Shown piece after piece: positions 46,301-54,290 of a stretch of DNA of 64,000 bases. Under the pieces are notes generated by a model. That model saw only the letters and a program-made list of their open reading frames with translations, had not been told where the DNA came from and did no database searches. The DNA is taken from the NCBI GenBank assembly GCA_947184155.2, contig CAMXCT020002347.1:571001-635000 (forward strand), read 5' to 3'. Each line of letters opens with the position of its first letter. Positions within the stretch are counted from its first letter, which is position 1. Both the position numbers and the translations under genes were made by a program. Source of the DNA: Cladocopium goreaui (taxonomy: Eukaryota; Sar; Dinophyceae; Suessiales; Symbiodiniaceae).

Positions 46301-48453
46301 ACAACCTTCCTGCTCCATTCTCCACCTACGATGAGACGAACTTCAGGGGTTGCAAGGACAAGGACATTGACGAATGGATGAATCGAGTGAAGATATCTCC
46401 TCCTGTCGTTGTGGCCTTAGCATTTGTCATGGACAGAAGTGGCAGAACATTTGTGACTCATGCAGTCAGGTTGCTCATGAAAATGATGTCAAAAGTGACC
46501 AACGAGAACGAGTTGAAGATGTCCGTCACTAGCTTCATTGACAAAGGGGCCCGACTATCAAAGTTGGTGGAAGGGGCCGCCAGAAATCCAGATGAGCAAA
46601 GCATCATGCAGCTCTTGTGCACCTTCGAGTGCGCGATTAGAATAGATGAATTTTGGGATACCCTCAAAGACCACTACACCGGGCAGAACAGCATGATCAC
46701 CAAGGAGATCACGGTTAAGGAATTGCGCGACAAGATCGCGAACACAAGCCCCACGAACCTTGGATCCTTGAATCAGACATACCCTCCTTACGGAAGTTCA
46801 TGTTACCAAATCCGGAAGAGGACGAACTTCGAGGAGATCGCCCGTCGGAAGTGGGAAAGCTGGTCATTCGACGCGATGCGGAGAGAGCAACCTGATCGAA
46901 GTGAAGTCGAATCTCGCATCAAGTATCTGGTCAACATCATGTACGAGGAGAGCTATAGCCTCGGCTACGCACTCCGACGTCACAACGCCAGAGCGGCCAG
47001 CAACCAGGGTAAGACCATCATCGTTCAGAACGTCCTGGAAGACTGGATGTCAATGAGTTATGATCTCAGCTTGGAGCGGACGGCAGCCGTTGTCCATCTG
47101 CAAACCATCCTCATGGTTTCCAAGATGTTACATGAGTGGATGTCAAGATTGGAGAACTTCACCCACATGTCATCCTTGTGCGAGGTCATCAAGACTGATC
47201 TGGACAGAATGAAGCTGGCCATTGACCTTCGTGACGACCTGTGGGAAGTGGGGGGCTACAACATTGAAAGGGCCGACCAGGGCATGTTTGAGGAGGTGGA
47301 GAAACGAAACAGGACGTTCTCCTGTATTCGCGACTACGTGACGACCACAGCCACCACCCAGATGGGCCAAGGGGCCACGGAAGTCTCCCACATCGATGGC
47401 TGGGACGTCCCGCTGATGCCGAAAGACGGCAGAAATCCTCCAAGTCAACCAGATCATCCAGCTTGGGATCCTTCACCAATCAGAATGATGAACGACCAAC
47501 AGCAAAGGGAAGCCGATGCGCAGCGGGCGCAACAGCAACAACAGACTGGACCTCGCAGTTCCGCCGCCGGTGGACGCGATGGTTCCAGCTCTGCAGCTGG
47601 GAGCGCTCCCCCAACGAAGGCTCCACCTTCGAAACCAAGGCCATCGACACCTCCTGCAAGAAAGGACTGGGTAATTCCTCGGGTGCCAAATGGGTATCTT
47701 TTCAGGACATCCTCAATGCCCGACCAAAGGAATTCAGAGTTCATCACGTCTGCTTGGATGGACGAACGGGACAACTTTCTGCTATCAATTGTCCAAGGCC
47801 CCGCAGCTCAGGCTGCCAGTACATCGGGATCAGCACCTTGGGCACAATACTTGAGGAGAGTGACGGCTTACGGGTGCATGGTCTTCGGAGTCTGCAATCC
47901 GGGGGTCGTGACTGAGGACACAGCATCCACGATCTCTGAGAAGGATTGGCTTAGATGCTATAGCCACATCGTCCGCAAGTACATGTTGACGCGGACTGGA
48001 TGCTACCTGTCAACGGCAGGAATGCTGATGATGCTTGGACACCATGACGTGAACGTCGCCAACCAGTCCGAATTGGGCCGAATCAAGAAGCTGATCACGA
48101 ACCCGCTTGCATGCAGGATCATTGAAGCACCGAGCGGCCCAAGGGAGGTTGACATGTTGGCCGGTGACTTCAGGGCTGGGACGACCATCCTCATCACTGA
48201 TTTGACGTTCCGCGTGGGAACCCAAAGTGGGACGCATGGCATTCAAATGGGGTTAACTGACATGGGATGGGAGAGTGTTGAAGTCTTCAAGATCCATGAT
48301 TCTGAGTCTGAACGACCACTTCAACAATTTCTCGACACGCTTGACAAGGTCAAGCAACATCTCAACACGGATGCCATCGATGATGGCCAGATAACGGTTC
48401 ATCTTTGGTTGTCATTGCAGTTCCTCCATGAACAAAGCCACCCCACTGTGTAA
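40375..48453 (+). CDS. Integrase remnant, copia RT, RNase H plus 1,560-aa extension (2,692 aa)
   Basis: The frame is open from about 40,340; the ATG shown is internal to integrase. Residues 1-120 are the end of the integrase core (HNSLAERTNQ supplies the Glu) and its C-terminal part. Then come a linker with a Lys/Glu coiled coil (325-395), copia RT (Asp 667 in LADAIQAYIQA; YVDD 756-759) and RNase H to about 1123 (ADADFAG, HSTPEAE, DIHTKG). The rest is not part of normal copia: residues about 1560-1830 carry FFAGPCTGGSPWN (C1682), ELPRGCDYW (E1734) and DGCMYGL, a pattern like the PC and ENV motifs of C5-methyltransferases but not conclusive. A 24-codon duplication at 1893-1935 precedes a Met (1945, MAGVDLVIPSAAKG) that may once have started a separate protein. 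A Gln/Pro/Ser-rich linker lies at about 2375-2440. The stop TAA overlaps the next ATG. Confidence 0.8.
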   Translation: MKILKIPMDTSLAGKTKHNSLAERTNQFVLVATTTCLLEAGIPPCFWMYAIRCVSHLLNIEPNDDEVSSWCKLHGEEFKGKMIPFGALVYFKPSGSREREQQHKFDPMGIPGVFAGYSIGPGLHWSRKYRVWALCDWSKQNLAYDAEKPVAKLRTPHYTERVELKEPLEFPCKSEYERFNVSIEGLKVKDRLEGNPEILPPPPPDDGDDDEDGGDDDGHGGDGVPSSKVPQEKTEGELEAERLLGEVSERMGPPGIDKPAHPDLHVPKGGPEHYSIGKAGDGVVYLNDDGEWVKLNARGHPYRIDERGFRRISTTPRPSKYTPDEWRKMSPTVRKGIAKAEEKKVEAEEEKKKSEAKIKESEERAKRKEEKKKAKEAKKAKSSKKDDKDDHVSGVAMSQDYVRRGKVFQYGKGSTSLVGRGIPALAPCNSDLSDTDVPDDDDFLMEWDEWSETENGRGPKATWNNDKVYDFNQGKVVAAATLHNPDEVPQDARGLSDVFHPFPCMPCINHCDDHREKIVSNGDGININKMFNTAVARPVGRKEMTENNEARKAMRKEWLGQHAAGVYDFSVIREYDDVVREAKANKTEVHMARVHGICVEKNYQLPAGSPSRKFKGRGVLLGNQVKNQFWEAAFFQDLGNSPATFEASRWADFYGCLPGHNVKLADAIQAYIQAKLTGPPCWVELPEDAWPDDVDIRKLRRPVVRLVKALYGHPDSGTMWEQHCDRNVRELDFVPVGEEWPSMYFHKKLKLLLVIYVDDLKLAGPEENLTKGWEMLRSKLNIEPETDLGLYLGCVLRKGSTKLHDGTPVSTMTYDMEGLLKLSVEKYLDIVGKDTKLKHVSTPSLPEETKKHKSRAPCPGSPKNKKVCPWCTHEFDPDAPLFYEQGTQGEDVSPGESERGALAPHAASVLMKLLHAARIARFDLLRSINSLARNVTKWTIDDDAKLYHLMCYVNSSLSKRMTGWVGDNFNDLTLSLFADADFAGCAQSLRSTSGSHMHIQGNHTRFPLSGGSKRQGCVSHSTPEAEIVAADVTLRTMGLPAMSIWETLTGKSPKLLFHDDNQGMIGVVRSGRNPTMRHLERTHGIAITSLHEHFTRENYVLMYEVTSKMAADIHTKGFKNPLAWKRACMLINLLDPGDIGTKDLLDMVSPTTDVDTTVRQVFQTKTQDVPNFPYTEIPILPPEVYQKGLSGKEQTQKLPGMDPILVVKTPTFFRKRPPGVSLPHDCLRSTWILSHGKWIKVEDRVPPVQQQDRFDQWVERACFQYHPCQSSISPSVITRQSAGIVSPGHPASTARQGLHAVAVPTRQTPVLKYPQLTVGVGQLFCHQSHGNEPTTIHAAPCGTARVINTLLRVVHGGSSGWGSLPMGFPPSGDPNDDPYPTENKDPNRRRIIFAGGDEIAGRVSRDKAYNPMTSSRKGKKISKSERDQDKWVWKDETTLTRVHKVPRRKMFTPKEADFLPCKLRRFRDERETNQVFQSSGRLIHDSWRLAGNNIEKTNKRNEFWTGTTTFKIISNADINDVMDSGSDVEDRASCQDTVVTCILDGNMKIIPLDDMFIAHHYKLKHETRKQNDWDIQMTLHRKNGKTLTYHFKQSYADFLGKVLDDIVISLNLYEMKDDVPCLLLMCAETQSIITKIHRQSRFKMMHVVTITEDDNLMSNYGRAKWRRCIRGPSDCVFFAGPCTGGSPWNRLNKNVSEVTAHNIRMKAFLYWELWEEFTLCLQRVHVLHAMALLELPRGCDYWNDERMKFLISGTQSTVHDFDGCMYGLTSKFKDVGTAIKKPWRIVSWGVKFFDLHAKCDGSHIHGQCAGRETRATQLYTEKIVRCILRGVTNQMLINNAYGRRYRPKVLDEVDHHKSKSCACVIVNDYECDVYEKTINEQLFINFITQRGGVKVKLRLYPRRGSLLADPDPVRGRLKVKLGCYLRRGCALTDPDSPCLISVFAMAGVDLVIPSAAKGIGSLKSTLSLIKEKNQEHNLPAPFSTYDETNFRGCKDKDIDEWMNRVKISPPVVVALAFVMDRSGRTFVTHAVRLLMKMMSKVTNENELKMSVTSFIDKGARLSKLVEGAARNPDEQSIMQLLCTFECAIRIDEFWDTLKDHYTGQNSMITKEITVKELRDKIANTSPTNLGSLNQTYPPYGSSCYQIRKRTNFEEIARRKWESWSFDAMRREQPDRSEVESRIKYLVNIMYEESYSLGYALRRHNARAASNQGKTIIVQNVLEDWMSMSYDLSLERTAAVVHLQTILMVSKMLHEWMSRLENFTHMSSLCEVIKTDLDRMKLAIDLRDDLWEVGGYNIERADQGMFEEVEKRNRTFSCIRDYVTTTATTQMGQGATEVSHIDGWDVPLMPKDGRNPPSQPDHPAWDPSPIRMMNDQQQREADAQRAQQQQQTGPRSSAAGGRDGSSSAAGSAPPTKAPPSKPRPSTPPARKDWVIPRVPNGYLFRTSSMPDQRNSEFITSAWMDERDNFLLSIVQGPAAQAASTSGSAPWAQYLRRVTAYGCMVFGVCNPGVVTEDTASTISEKDWLRCYSHIVRKYMLTRTGCYLSTAGMLMMLGHHDVNVANQSELGRIKKLITNPLACRIIEAPSGPREVDMLAGDFRAGTTILITDLTFRVGTQSGTHGIQMGLTDMGWESVEVFKIHDSESERPLQQFLDTLDKVKQHLNTDAIDDGQITVHLWLSLQFLHEQSHPTV
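46054..46179 (+). repeat. 72-bp imperfect tandem duplication inside ORF2
   Basis: GAAGGTGAAGCTGAGGCTG...CGTCGTGG...GATCCGGAT at 46,054 is repeated at 46,126 with substitutions. It encodes KVKLRLYPRRGSLLADPD then KVKLGCYLRRGCALTDPD. The surrounding protein shows no other repeat, and an in-frame ATG follows at 46,207. Confidence 0.7.
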
Positions 48454-51400
48454 TGCTCGAGAATGATTTCAAGAATCAATTTGTCAAAGGAGTGATTGAC
48501 CTTGATCAAGTCACATCCCGACCCTTGATGGTCGCCATCAACAACGACTCCATGTTCAACGGTATAGACTCCGTCACATCAAGGATCGCAGTTGAGCTGA
48601 TCGAGAAGATGAGGCTCCAAGGGATCTTGGTGACGTCCGACCAGAGAATGTGGCGGTCGATGTATTCCCAATTTGGAAGACAGTTCTCAGTGTTGAGCAC
48701 GACCAAAAGGGGGACCCTGGGAAAGACTGCAATTTGGTCTGTCATCGAGAAGAACCTGTTTCGCCAAAGAGTTTTCCTCATGTGTGCCACAAACAGGGAG
48801 TATGTATCCGTACTCAATGAAGGAGCATTCAAACCTGATGAGTCCGGTATCAACACAAAGGTGTTGGAGGACATGACTGGCCCAACTGAGGCATTCAAAA
48901 TCGCAAGTGGCGAAATGACCCCAGGTGACTACGCGACCGATGACACAACCATTTTCCAACGAGGCCCTGGAACCGCCATCAACAGGTTTACGAAGGACAA
49001 GAGGTTTAAGACCCGATGGGTTGAACCAGTGGTCGGCACTCATGAACTAGAACCCGTTGTGTCAGATCGATGCATGTGGTTCTACATCGACAACGAGAGC
49101 TCTGACATCATGTGCGGCTCCTGCAGAGGGGCGGTAACGATGGACGAGATCGAAACATGCCAGCTGAGACCGACCCACTGCATCAACTGCTCTGCAAACA
49201 CCCAAGATCACTACAAGCGCTCCGCTCCCACATTGGAAGCCAGGAAATCCGTCTTGCTCCTGGCGGCCAGATTGAAGGTCGCATTTGAGGAGTGTGGCAT
49301 CGACGTGGTCGATATCAACCAAGGATTTCAGGCATGGCTTACTTTCACGGCATCTTCTTTGATTTCAAACGCTTTATTGCCGTACGGGGAGCACTTGATG
49401 AAGTCTGTTTCGCACATGGGGGGAGTCAGGGTATCGAAGAGACAGGCTCTGGAGATCTTCCGGAATGGACGCGGCAAACAGTTCAGCATCTACCGCGAAA
49501 GAATCTATGATGAGGTCGCGAAGAAGTGGCTCCTGGTTTTCAGGGTCACGAAAGATTGCGGGAATGTCGCGTACAAGGACTTCTTCGAGCAGGTCGCTGT
49601 TCCTGAGGTGAAGGACAGGAACGAAATCTTCGGATTCTCCCGTGCATCAGCCGAGAAGACTGGGGACATCATCGAGTTTTGGCTTGGTGTCTTGGATGTG
49701 GCAAACATGGCAAAAGGGGTTGTGAATGTCTTCAATGCCAGCGTTGACCCTGCTGAATTCCTCAACGGCTTGGAGAAGGCATTGGCCCAATTCACATCAA
49801 CTTCCAGAACTACAAGCACCATCAACGACAAGAGACGAGGCTCTTTCGACTGCACCCTGCAGACTGCAGAAGCCGAAAAGGTCATGAAGATCATCCCCGC
49901 AATTCCCGGGTATGAAACGTTGAATGACTTCAACTGTCTCACAGAGTGGGAGAAAGATCAGGTCATCTCTCAGTTTCGAAGAAAGCACCATGTCACAGGG
50001 GACGACGCCAACATGGGCGCTGATGCTGATGCCAAGCCAGGTGACGAGTCGCCGACTCACCCTGGGGAGGAGGAAGCTGATGAGCCAGCAAACGACCCTA
50101 CTGATGTGGTTAGGGACTCAGAGATTTCCGGAAAACAACAACTCCTGGATGCGTTGGGAAAACTCTTCACTGTCTCTGAGGATGTCAATGTGTGTTTGTA
50201 CTGTGGTAGCGCCAAACATGGTCATCTCGAATGTGAAAATGAGAAGAAGGATGAAGTCAGAAAGGTGCTAAAGGCCATCCGGGCGTCGCTCGAGGCTGAT
50301 AGTCCCACATCTGATGACGTCGAGATGGAACCACCTGAGCACAGAAAGGACGGATCAGGTTCTACGGAAGGGTCAGGGCAAACGGATGAGCCCACAAAAC
50401 CAAGGTTTGGTGAATACCAGTGGTACGACAACATCAGGACTATGTCCGAAGTCGGAGACCTGGATGAATATGGTAGGTTTTGTATTGAAGGGCGTGATGT
50501 TACCAAGCTGGGACCCCAAAATGTCGTTGATCTCAATGAGGTGGTCCGGGACGCTATTGTCAGAGGAGGAGGTGACACTTGGTCAGTACCAGAGTTCCTC
50601 GCAAACTACTCCGACAACAACATCAGAAAACCCTTCTACAAACGGATCGAAGCGCCGCGAGATGGTTTCTTGAAAATCATCCCCACGACGGGAGCCCACT
50701 TCTTCAACTGCTTCTACTTTGGCGGTGTGGAGTATGCGGCAAACTATCGCTTCGAAACCGGTAATCGGCTCGACAGCTATGAGGACAAGGTGAGTATCTC
50801 ACTGAACAGGATCCTGCGACACAATGTGGGGAAAGCCTCAGAATCACAAAGCTTGTTTTGTGACGATGCTGGCTGGGTACCCATTGAGGACGTACTCAAG
50901 TGTGAGTCAATCTGGAGACATGAACACCAACGTTGGCCGCATGTCTTCCTCGCCCCCAAAGGGAGAGCAAACGATCGAAATGCATGGAACGTGGAAGAGG
51001 CGAGCAACCGCATGGCGTTGCTGTTCAAGATCATGTTCCACTGTGCCCGATATGGACGTCGTGTACGTGAACAAATCTTGGCGTTCGGGATCAACAAGGA
51101 CATTGATCGCAGCAGCCTGACATGCATTGACAACAACGTCAACGCGGACACGCCTATTCCCGACGAGGGGCTATTGCTCTATCCAGTTGCAGTTCGCGCT
51201 CCAACAGGGCACAAGGAGGGATCCTCCAGAGATGACGTCTTGTTGATGTCCTCCTTGCTCTCGCATCCGATTGCGCCCAATACCATCATGTCAATGCCGG
51301 TTTGCTTCCACATCACGAAGAAGACCAACCTTCGAAGCATTTGGAGGGAAGGACTGATTCCTGGAGGTCTTGGGGAAGGTCATCGTATGTTCACGTTCTT

Positions 51401-53399
51401 CAATCCATACGTGCCGCGGGATCATCGCTCATGGACTATCACGAAGAGCGTTGACACACGAAAAGGGGACTACATCTGCCTCTACATCCCGACCGAGACC
51501 CTGATGGTGGAGTACGGTGGTCGATTGACGGATTCGGCACAGATCGTTACGCCAAAGATCATCCCGTTCTCAGCGATCAGAGGAGGATGGATTCAAGATC
51601 CAAAGGATCAAAACAACAAGACATGGCACCGGTTGTTCGTTCCGTCGGGCGACGACCAGGTAGTCCGGTCAGGCACTATCAAGTCAAGAACTGTCGCCAC
51701 CAAGGAGTCCATTCTGAGGATCGCAAGTCAATGCATCGACGCCGAAAAGCAACCGTATGACGAGATCACCATGGATGCAATGAACATCGTCCACCAGTTC
51801 AGGAACAATCTAATTGAAGGGGGTGGACAAGAACAATACCTCGCCCGCATCAAGCTGGTCGACTACATCGTCGAGCGCAAGAGGGTGGAAACTTCAGGTT
51901 GCCGTCATTGCCCTCATTGCTTCAATGAGACGCCAACGAAATTGGCAGTATGTCTAGGATGCTGGACAGAGCTTGAGAGCTGTGGAATTCGACCTTATAG
52001 ATTACAAGCCCCTGAAGACGATGAAGACGAAGCCACCAAGAAAGAGATCGACGAGGAGGTTCGCCGACAGGAAGAATCGTTGTTCGAGGATACGGTCCAC
52101 CAAGCACAGGAAAACGTACCTGAACCCAACGATTATGGCTTCAATCCTGACGAAGTCGACTACAACGAAGGCGATGACGAGGAAATGGCTCAGGAGGAAG
52201 AGACTCAGCAGGAAGACGACGAGATCGTTGAGGAGGACGACGATGATGACATGAACGTCGAACCTGAGAAAGAGGCTTCAGACAACCTGCCAGTATGGAC
52301 CAAGAATCTTGTGCCTGGAAGCAAGGGTTTGCCAGGAGATGGACTAGTAAACAATGATGTCTCCGAGGCCGCGGCTCACTTGTACGACAATGCCGTGATG
52401 TCAAAGATCATCGCAATGTTCAGACTCTACCACAACCAGAGAGTCAATTTGACCCCAGAGGAATACTATGCGTTGATGACAATCACCAAGCGAGTCCGAC
52501 TGGACCTGGACGACTTCTGCCCCTACACGGGCGAAGATCAGGACGGCAAACTCAAGCGGCCGACTGAGCAGGAATTGGACGCACTCTTTCAGGAGAAAGG
52601 GAAGACGAACTCATGGTCAGAGGGAGAATTGATGTACTCTGGGCGGCCGAGAAACATGATGATGCCTGTCACCAAAACTCTAGAAGTTTACGAAAAGATG
52701 ATGGAGTTTCTCATCTGTGCCGGGTACACTCCCGATTCCTTAGGTTTCCTCATGCCAATGACGAAGATGCAGGGAGATGCAAAGGAGAAGCAGGAGATGA
52801 GGGTGACCATTAGCAACTTCCTCCGACGATTGATGAAGGGAACCTTTCCCGAATATGAGTCATACACCTTCTTTCGTTCCGGGAGCCACGGCTTCCCCAA
52901 CTGCATTGAACTCCCAGCTTTCTCGGTATATCTGAGTCTGAGAGAAAGGGAACAAAGGGTGGAACTACTCTTCGCTGCCCAACAATGCGGTATTCCATTA
53001 CCTCGCAACTTCATCGGCAAGATGGCTTACGCCATTCAATTCGCTGAGTCCGAGGCGATGAGGGGAAAGTCCGAAATGAAAATAAAGATGGCTCCGAACC
53101 TGGGGGACGAAGTGGTAGGTGAAGTATTCAAAGCAGTCGGGGACAGTGCCAGCACCAAGCGTGCTTCTGCGGACGCGAAAGCCAGATCATCAACACAGCC
53201 TTCACAGAAACCTGAAGATACTGGTTCAGCGTCATCATCGGCCAGTGCACCAAAGGCTAAGGCCATGCCGAAGTCTTATGGACCACCTAAAGCACCACCT
53301 GCGAAACCAGCATCGCCGAAAGCTGCTCCGAAACGTGCGGCAGGTTGGGAGAAATCTCAGACGACACCTCAGTGGAAGAAAGTCCGCCGTGAGGAGTAA
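48453..53399 (+). CDS. ORF3: zinc-finger protein with Tpt1/KptA-like domain (1,648 aa)
   Basis: The start ATG (48,453) overlaps the stop of ORF2 by one base (TAATG), suggesting termination-reinitiation. Visible parts: Cys pairs C221/C224 and C243/C246; a CCHC knuckle C581-x2-C-x4-H-x4-C594 of nucleocapsid type; a region resembling RNA 2'-phosphotransferase Tpt1/KptA, with SISLNRILRHNVG (R789-H790, position of the family's Arg-His pair), GWVPIEDVL, then after an insertion CFHITKKTNLRSIWREGLIP (from 951) and a C-lobe ending VTPKIIPFSAI (about 1040). A zinc ribbon follows (C1150, C1153, C1156, C1167, C1170), then an acidic stretch, a helical region and a basic Pro/Ala/Lys tail. Known Tpt1 removes a splice-junction 2'-phosphate using NAD+; its later two Arg residues cannot be assigned here, so activity is open. 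Residues 1-200 and 1290-1560 are unrecognised. Confidence 0.75.
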   Translation: MLENDFKNQFVKGVIDLDQVTSRPLMVAINNDSMFNGIDSVTSRIAVELIEKMRLQGILVTSDQRMWRSMYSQFGRQFSVLSTTKRGTLGKTAIWSVIEKNLFRQRVFLMCATNREYVSVLNEGAFKPDESGINTKVLEDMTGPTEAFKIASGEMTPGDYATDDTTIFQRGPGTAINRFTKDKRFKTRWVEPVVGTHELEPVVSDRCMWFYIDNESSDIMCGSCRGAVTMDEIETCQLRPTHCINCSANTQDHYKRSAPTLEARKSVLLLAARLKVAFEECGIDVVDINQGFQAWLTFTASSLISNALLPYGEHLMKSVSHMGGVRVSKRQALEIFRNGRGKQFSIYRERIYDEVAKKWLLVFRVTKDCGNVAYKDFFEQVAVPEVKDRNEIFGFSRASAEKTGDIIEFWLGVLDVANMAKGVVNVFNASVDPAEFLNGLEKALAQFTSTSRTTSTINDKRRGSFDCTLQTAEAEKVMKIIPAIPGYETLNDFNCLTEWEKDQVISQFRRKHHVTGDDANMGADADAKPGDESPTHPGEEEADEPANDPTDVVRDSEISGKQQLLDALGKLFTVSEDVNVCLYCGSAKHGHLECENEKKDEVRKVLKAIRASLEADSPTSDDVEMEPPEHRKDGSGSTEGSGQTDEPTKPRFGEYQWYDNIRTMSEVGDLDEYGRFCIEGRDVTKLGPQNVVDLNEVVRDAIVRGGGDTWSVPEFLANYSDNNIRKPFYKRIEAPRDGFLKIIPTTGAHFFNCFYFGGVEYAANYRFETGNRLDSYEDKVSISLNRILRHNVGKASESQSLFCDDAGWVPIEDVLKCESIWRHEHQRWPHVFLAPKGRANDRNAWNVEEASNRMALLFKIMFHCARYGRRVREQILAFGINKDIDRSSLTCIDNNVNADTPIPDEGLLLYPVAVRAPTGHKEGSSRDDVLLMSSLLSHPIAPNTIMSMPVCFHITKKTNLRSIWREGLIPGGLGEGHRMFTFFNPYVPRDHRSWTITKSVDTRKGDYICLYIPTETLMVEYGGRLTDSAQIVTPKIIPFSAIRGGWIQDPKDQNNKTWHRLFVPSGDDQVVRSGTIKSRTVATKESILRIASQCIDAEKQPYDEITMDAMNIVHQFRNNLIEGGGQEQYLARIKLVDYIVERKRVETSGCRHCPHCFNETPTKLAVCLGCWTELESCGIRPYRLQAPEDDEDEATKKEIDEEVRRQEESLFEDTVHQAQENVPEPNDYGFNPDEVDYNEGDDEEMAQEEETQQEDDEIVEEDDDDDMNVEPEKEASDNLPVWTKNLVPGSKGLPGDGLVNNDVSEAAAHLYDNAVMSKIIAMFRLYHNQRVNLTPEEYYALMTITKRVRLDLDDFCPYTGEDQDGKLKRPTEQELDALFQEKGKTNSWSEGELMYSGRPRNMMMPVTKTLEVYEKMMEFLICAGYTPDSLGFLMPMTKMQGDAKEKQEMRVTISNFLRRLMKGTFPEYESYTFFRSGSHGFPNCIELPAFSVYLSLREREQRVELLFAAQQCGIPLPRNFIGKMAYAIQFAESEAMRGKSEMKIKMAPNLGDEVVGEVFKAVGDSASTKRASADAKARSSTQPSQKPEDTGSASSSASAPKAKAMPKSYGPPKAPPAKPASPKAAPKRAAGWEKSQTTPQWKKVRREE

Positions 53400-53887
53400 A
53401 TCAACCACCTCTGTCCATCCAAGTGATCACTGGACTATAAGATGTCTATCGTCTTTGTGAACAGATGATCAGGAAAAGACCAATTGAGAGGACTCTGAGC
53501 GAGGCAGTAGGCTAATTCGCTTAGGTTCCATGTTCTCACTATTCCCAATCTGCACGATTTTCTTTTTAGCAATGTGCACGTGAATTCACTAGTTAGCGTC
53601 AATTGCTATTCTTGGTGGAGCAGTCAACTTCCGTCGTCGATGGGGTGACTTGCGAAGCCGTAATCGTAGAGTAGCTGCAAGCTAGTGATAATTTGCGTTG
53701 TACAGCTCGAACTTGCGCTGACGCATTGCATGCCATAGAGTAGGCAACCCCGGATCCACTACGCTCGTCGGGTGTGGGTGAAGGGGGAGCTGAATGGTTT
53801 GCGTGTACAAAGGCGTAATTCGTGCACCACAAACAATATAATTCAAAGTTCCCACTCTCGTGCCTGCGGTGCGAAGCCACCGTAGGC
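53400..53887 (+). other. 3' untranslated region of the giant element
   Basis: Non-coding DNA between the ORF3 stop and the purine tract. It has no reading frame with domain content. Confidence 0.6.
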
Positions 53888-53895
53888 ATGGGGGG
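53888..53895 (+). other. Polypurine tract
   Basis: ATGGGGGG immediately before the TG of the 3' LTR, the expected site for plus-strand priming. The 5' LTR is preceded by ATAATAT instead, so this belongs to the element. Confidence 0.65.
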
Positions 53896-54085
53896 TGCTA
53901 AAGGGAACTAAACGGTACTGCACACATGTATAAGCATGTGGAGTAGGCCTGACATGACGCCAAATATTTGGCTCAAGTCGCAAGGGAAAACGGTGTTTGC
54001 GCCGCTCAGCAATGCTGCCTGGACTCCGGCTACTAGGACGTTAGGGATTCCAACAACTACAACCAGATATCCGGGAACAAGGATT
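53896..54085 (+). repeat. 3' LTR (190 bp)
   Basis: Identical to 16,596-16,785, including the palindrome and TTTGGCTCAAG at 53,967-53,977. Followed by AAAATTGTTC and then AT microsatellite. Confidence 0.9.
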
Positions 54086-54290
54086 AAAATTGTTCACAAA
54101 TATCATATATATATAATATCATATATATATAATATCATATATATATAATATCATATATATATAATATCATATATATATATAATATCATATATATATAATA
54201 TATATATATATGTATATATATATCATATATATAATATCATATATATATAATATCATATATATATATCATATATTCTGGGTGGAGATAAGT
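54086..54290. repeat. AATATCATATATATAT array
   Basis: A roughly 16-18 bp unit repeated about ten times directly after the 3' LTR. Similar ATCATATATATATAATAT sequence precedes the 5' LTR, so the element entered an AT microsatellite. Confidence 0.85.

Larger units (their letters stand above)
16596..54085 (+). mobile_element. Giant Ty1/copia-type LTR retrotransposon, interrupted
   Basis: It is bounded by identical 190-bp direct repeats exactly 37,300 bp apart. It begins TG, has the purine tract ATGGGGGG immediately upstream of the 3' repeat, and a possible primer-binding site just inside the 5' repeat. Internal order is Gag, protease, (deleted) integrase, RT, RNase H, a C-terminal extension, and a separate large ORF, all on the plus strand. 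Subtracting the nested insertion (20,744-39,281, counting one target copy) leaves about 18.95 kb, several times a typical copia element of about 5 kb. It sits between AT microsatellites; no convincing target duplication is visible (AATAT on the left, AAAAT on the right). Confidence 0.85.

Noticed and set aside
16585..54095. Target duplication of the giant element
   Set aside because: AATAT on the left and AAAAT on the right agree at four of five bases, but AT-rich flanks make this uninformative.
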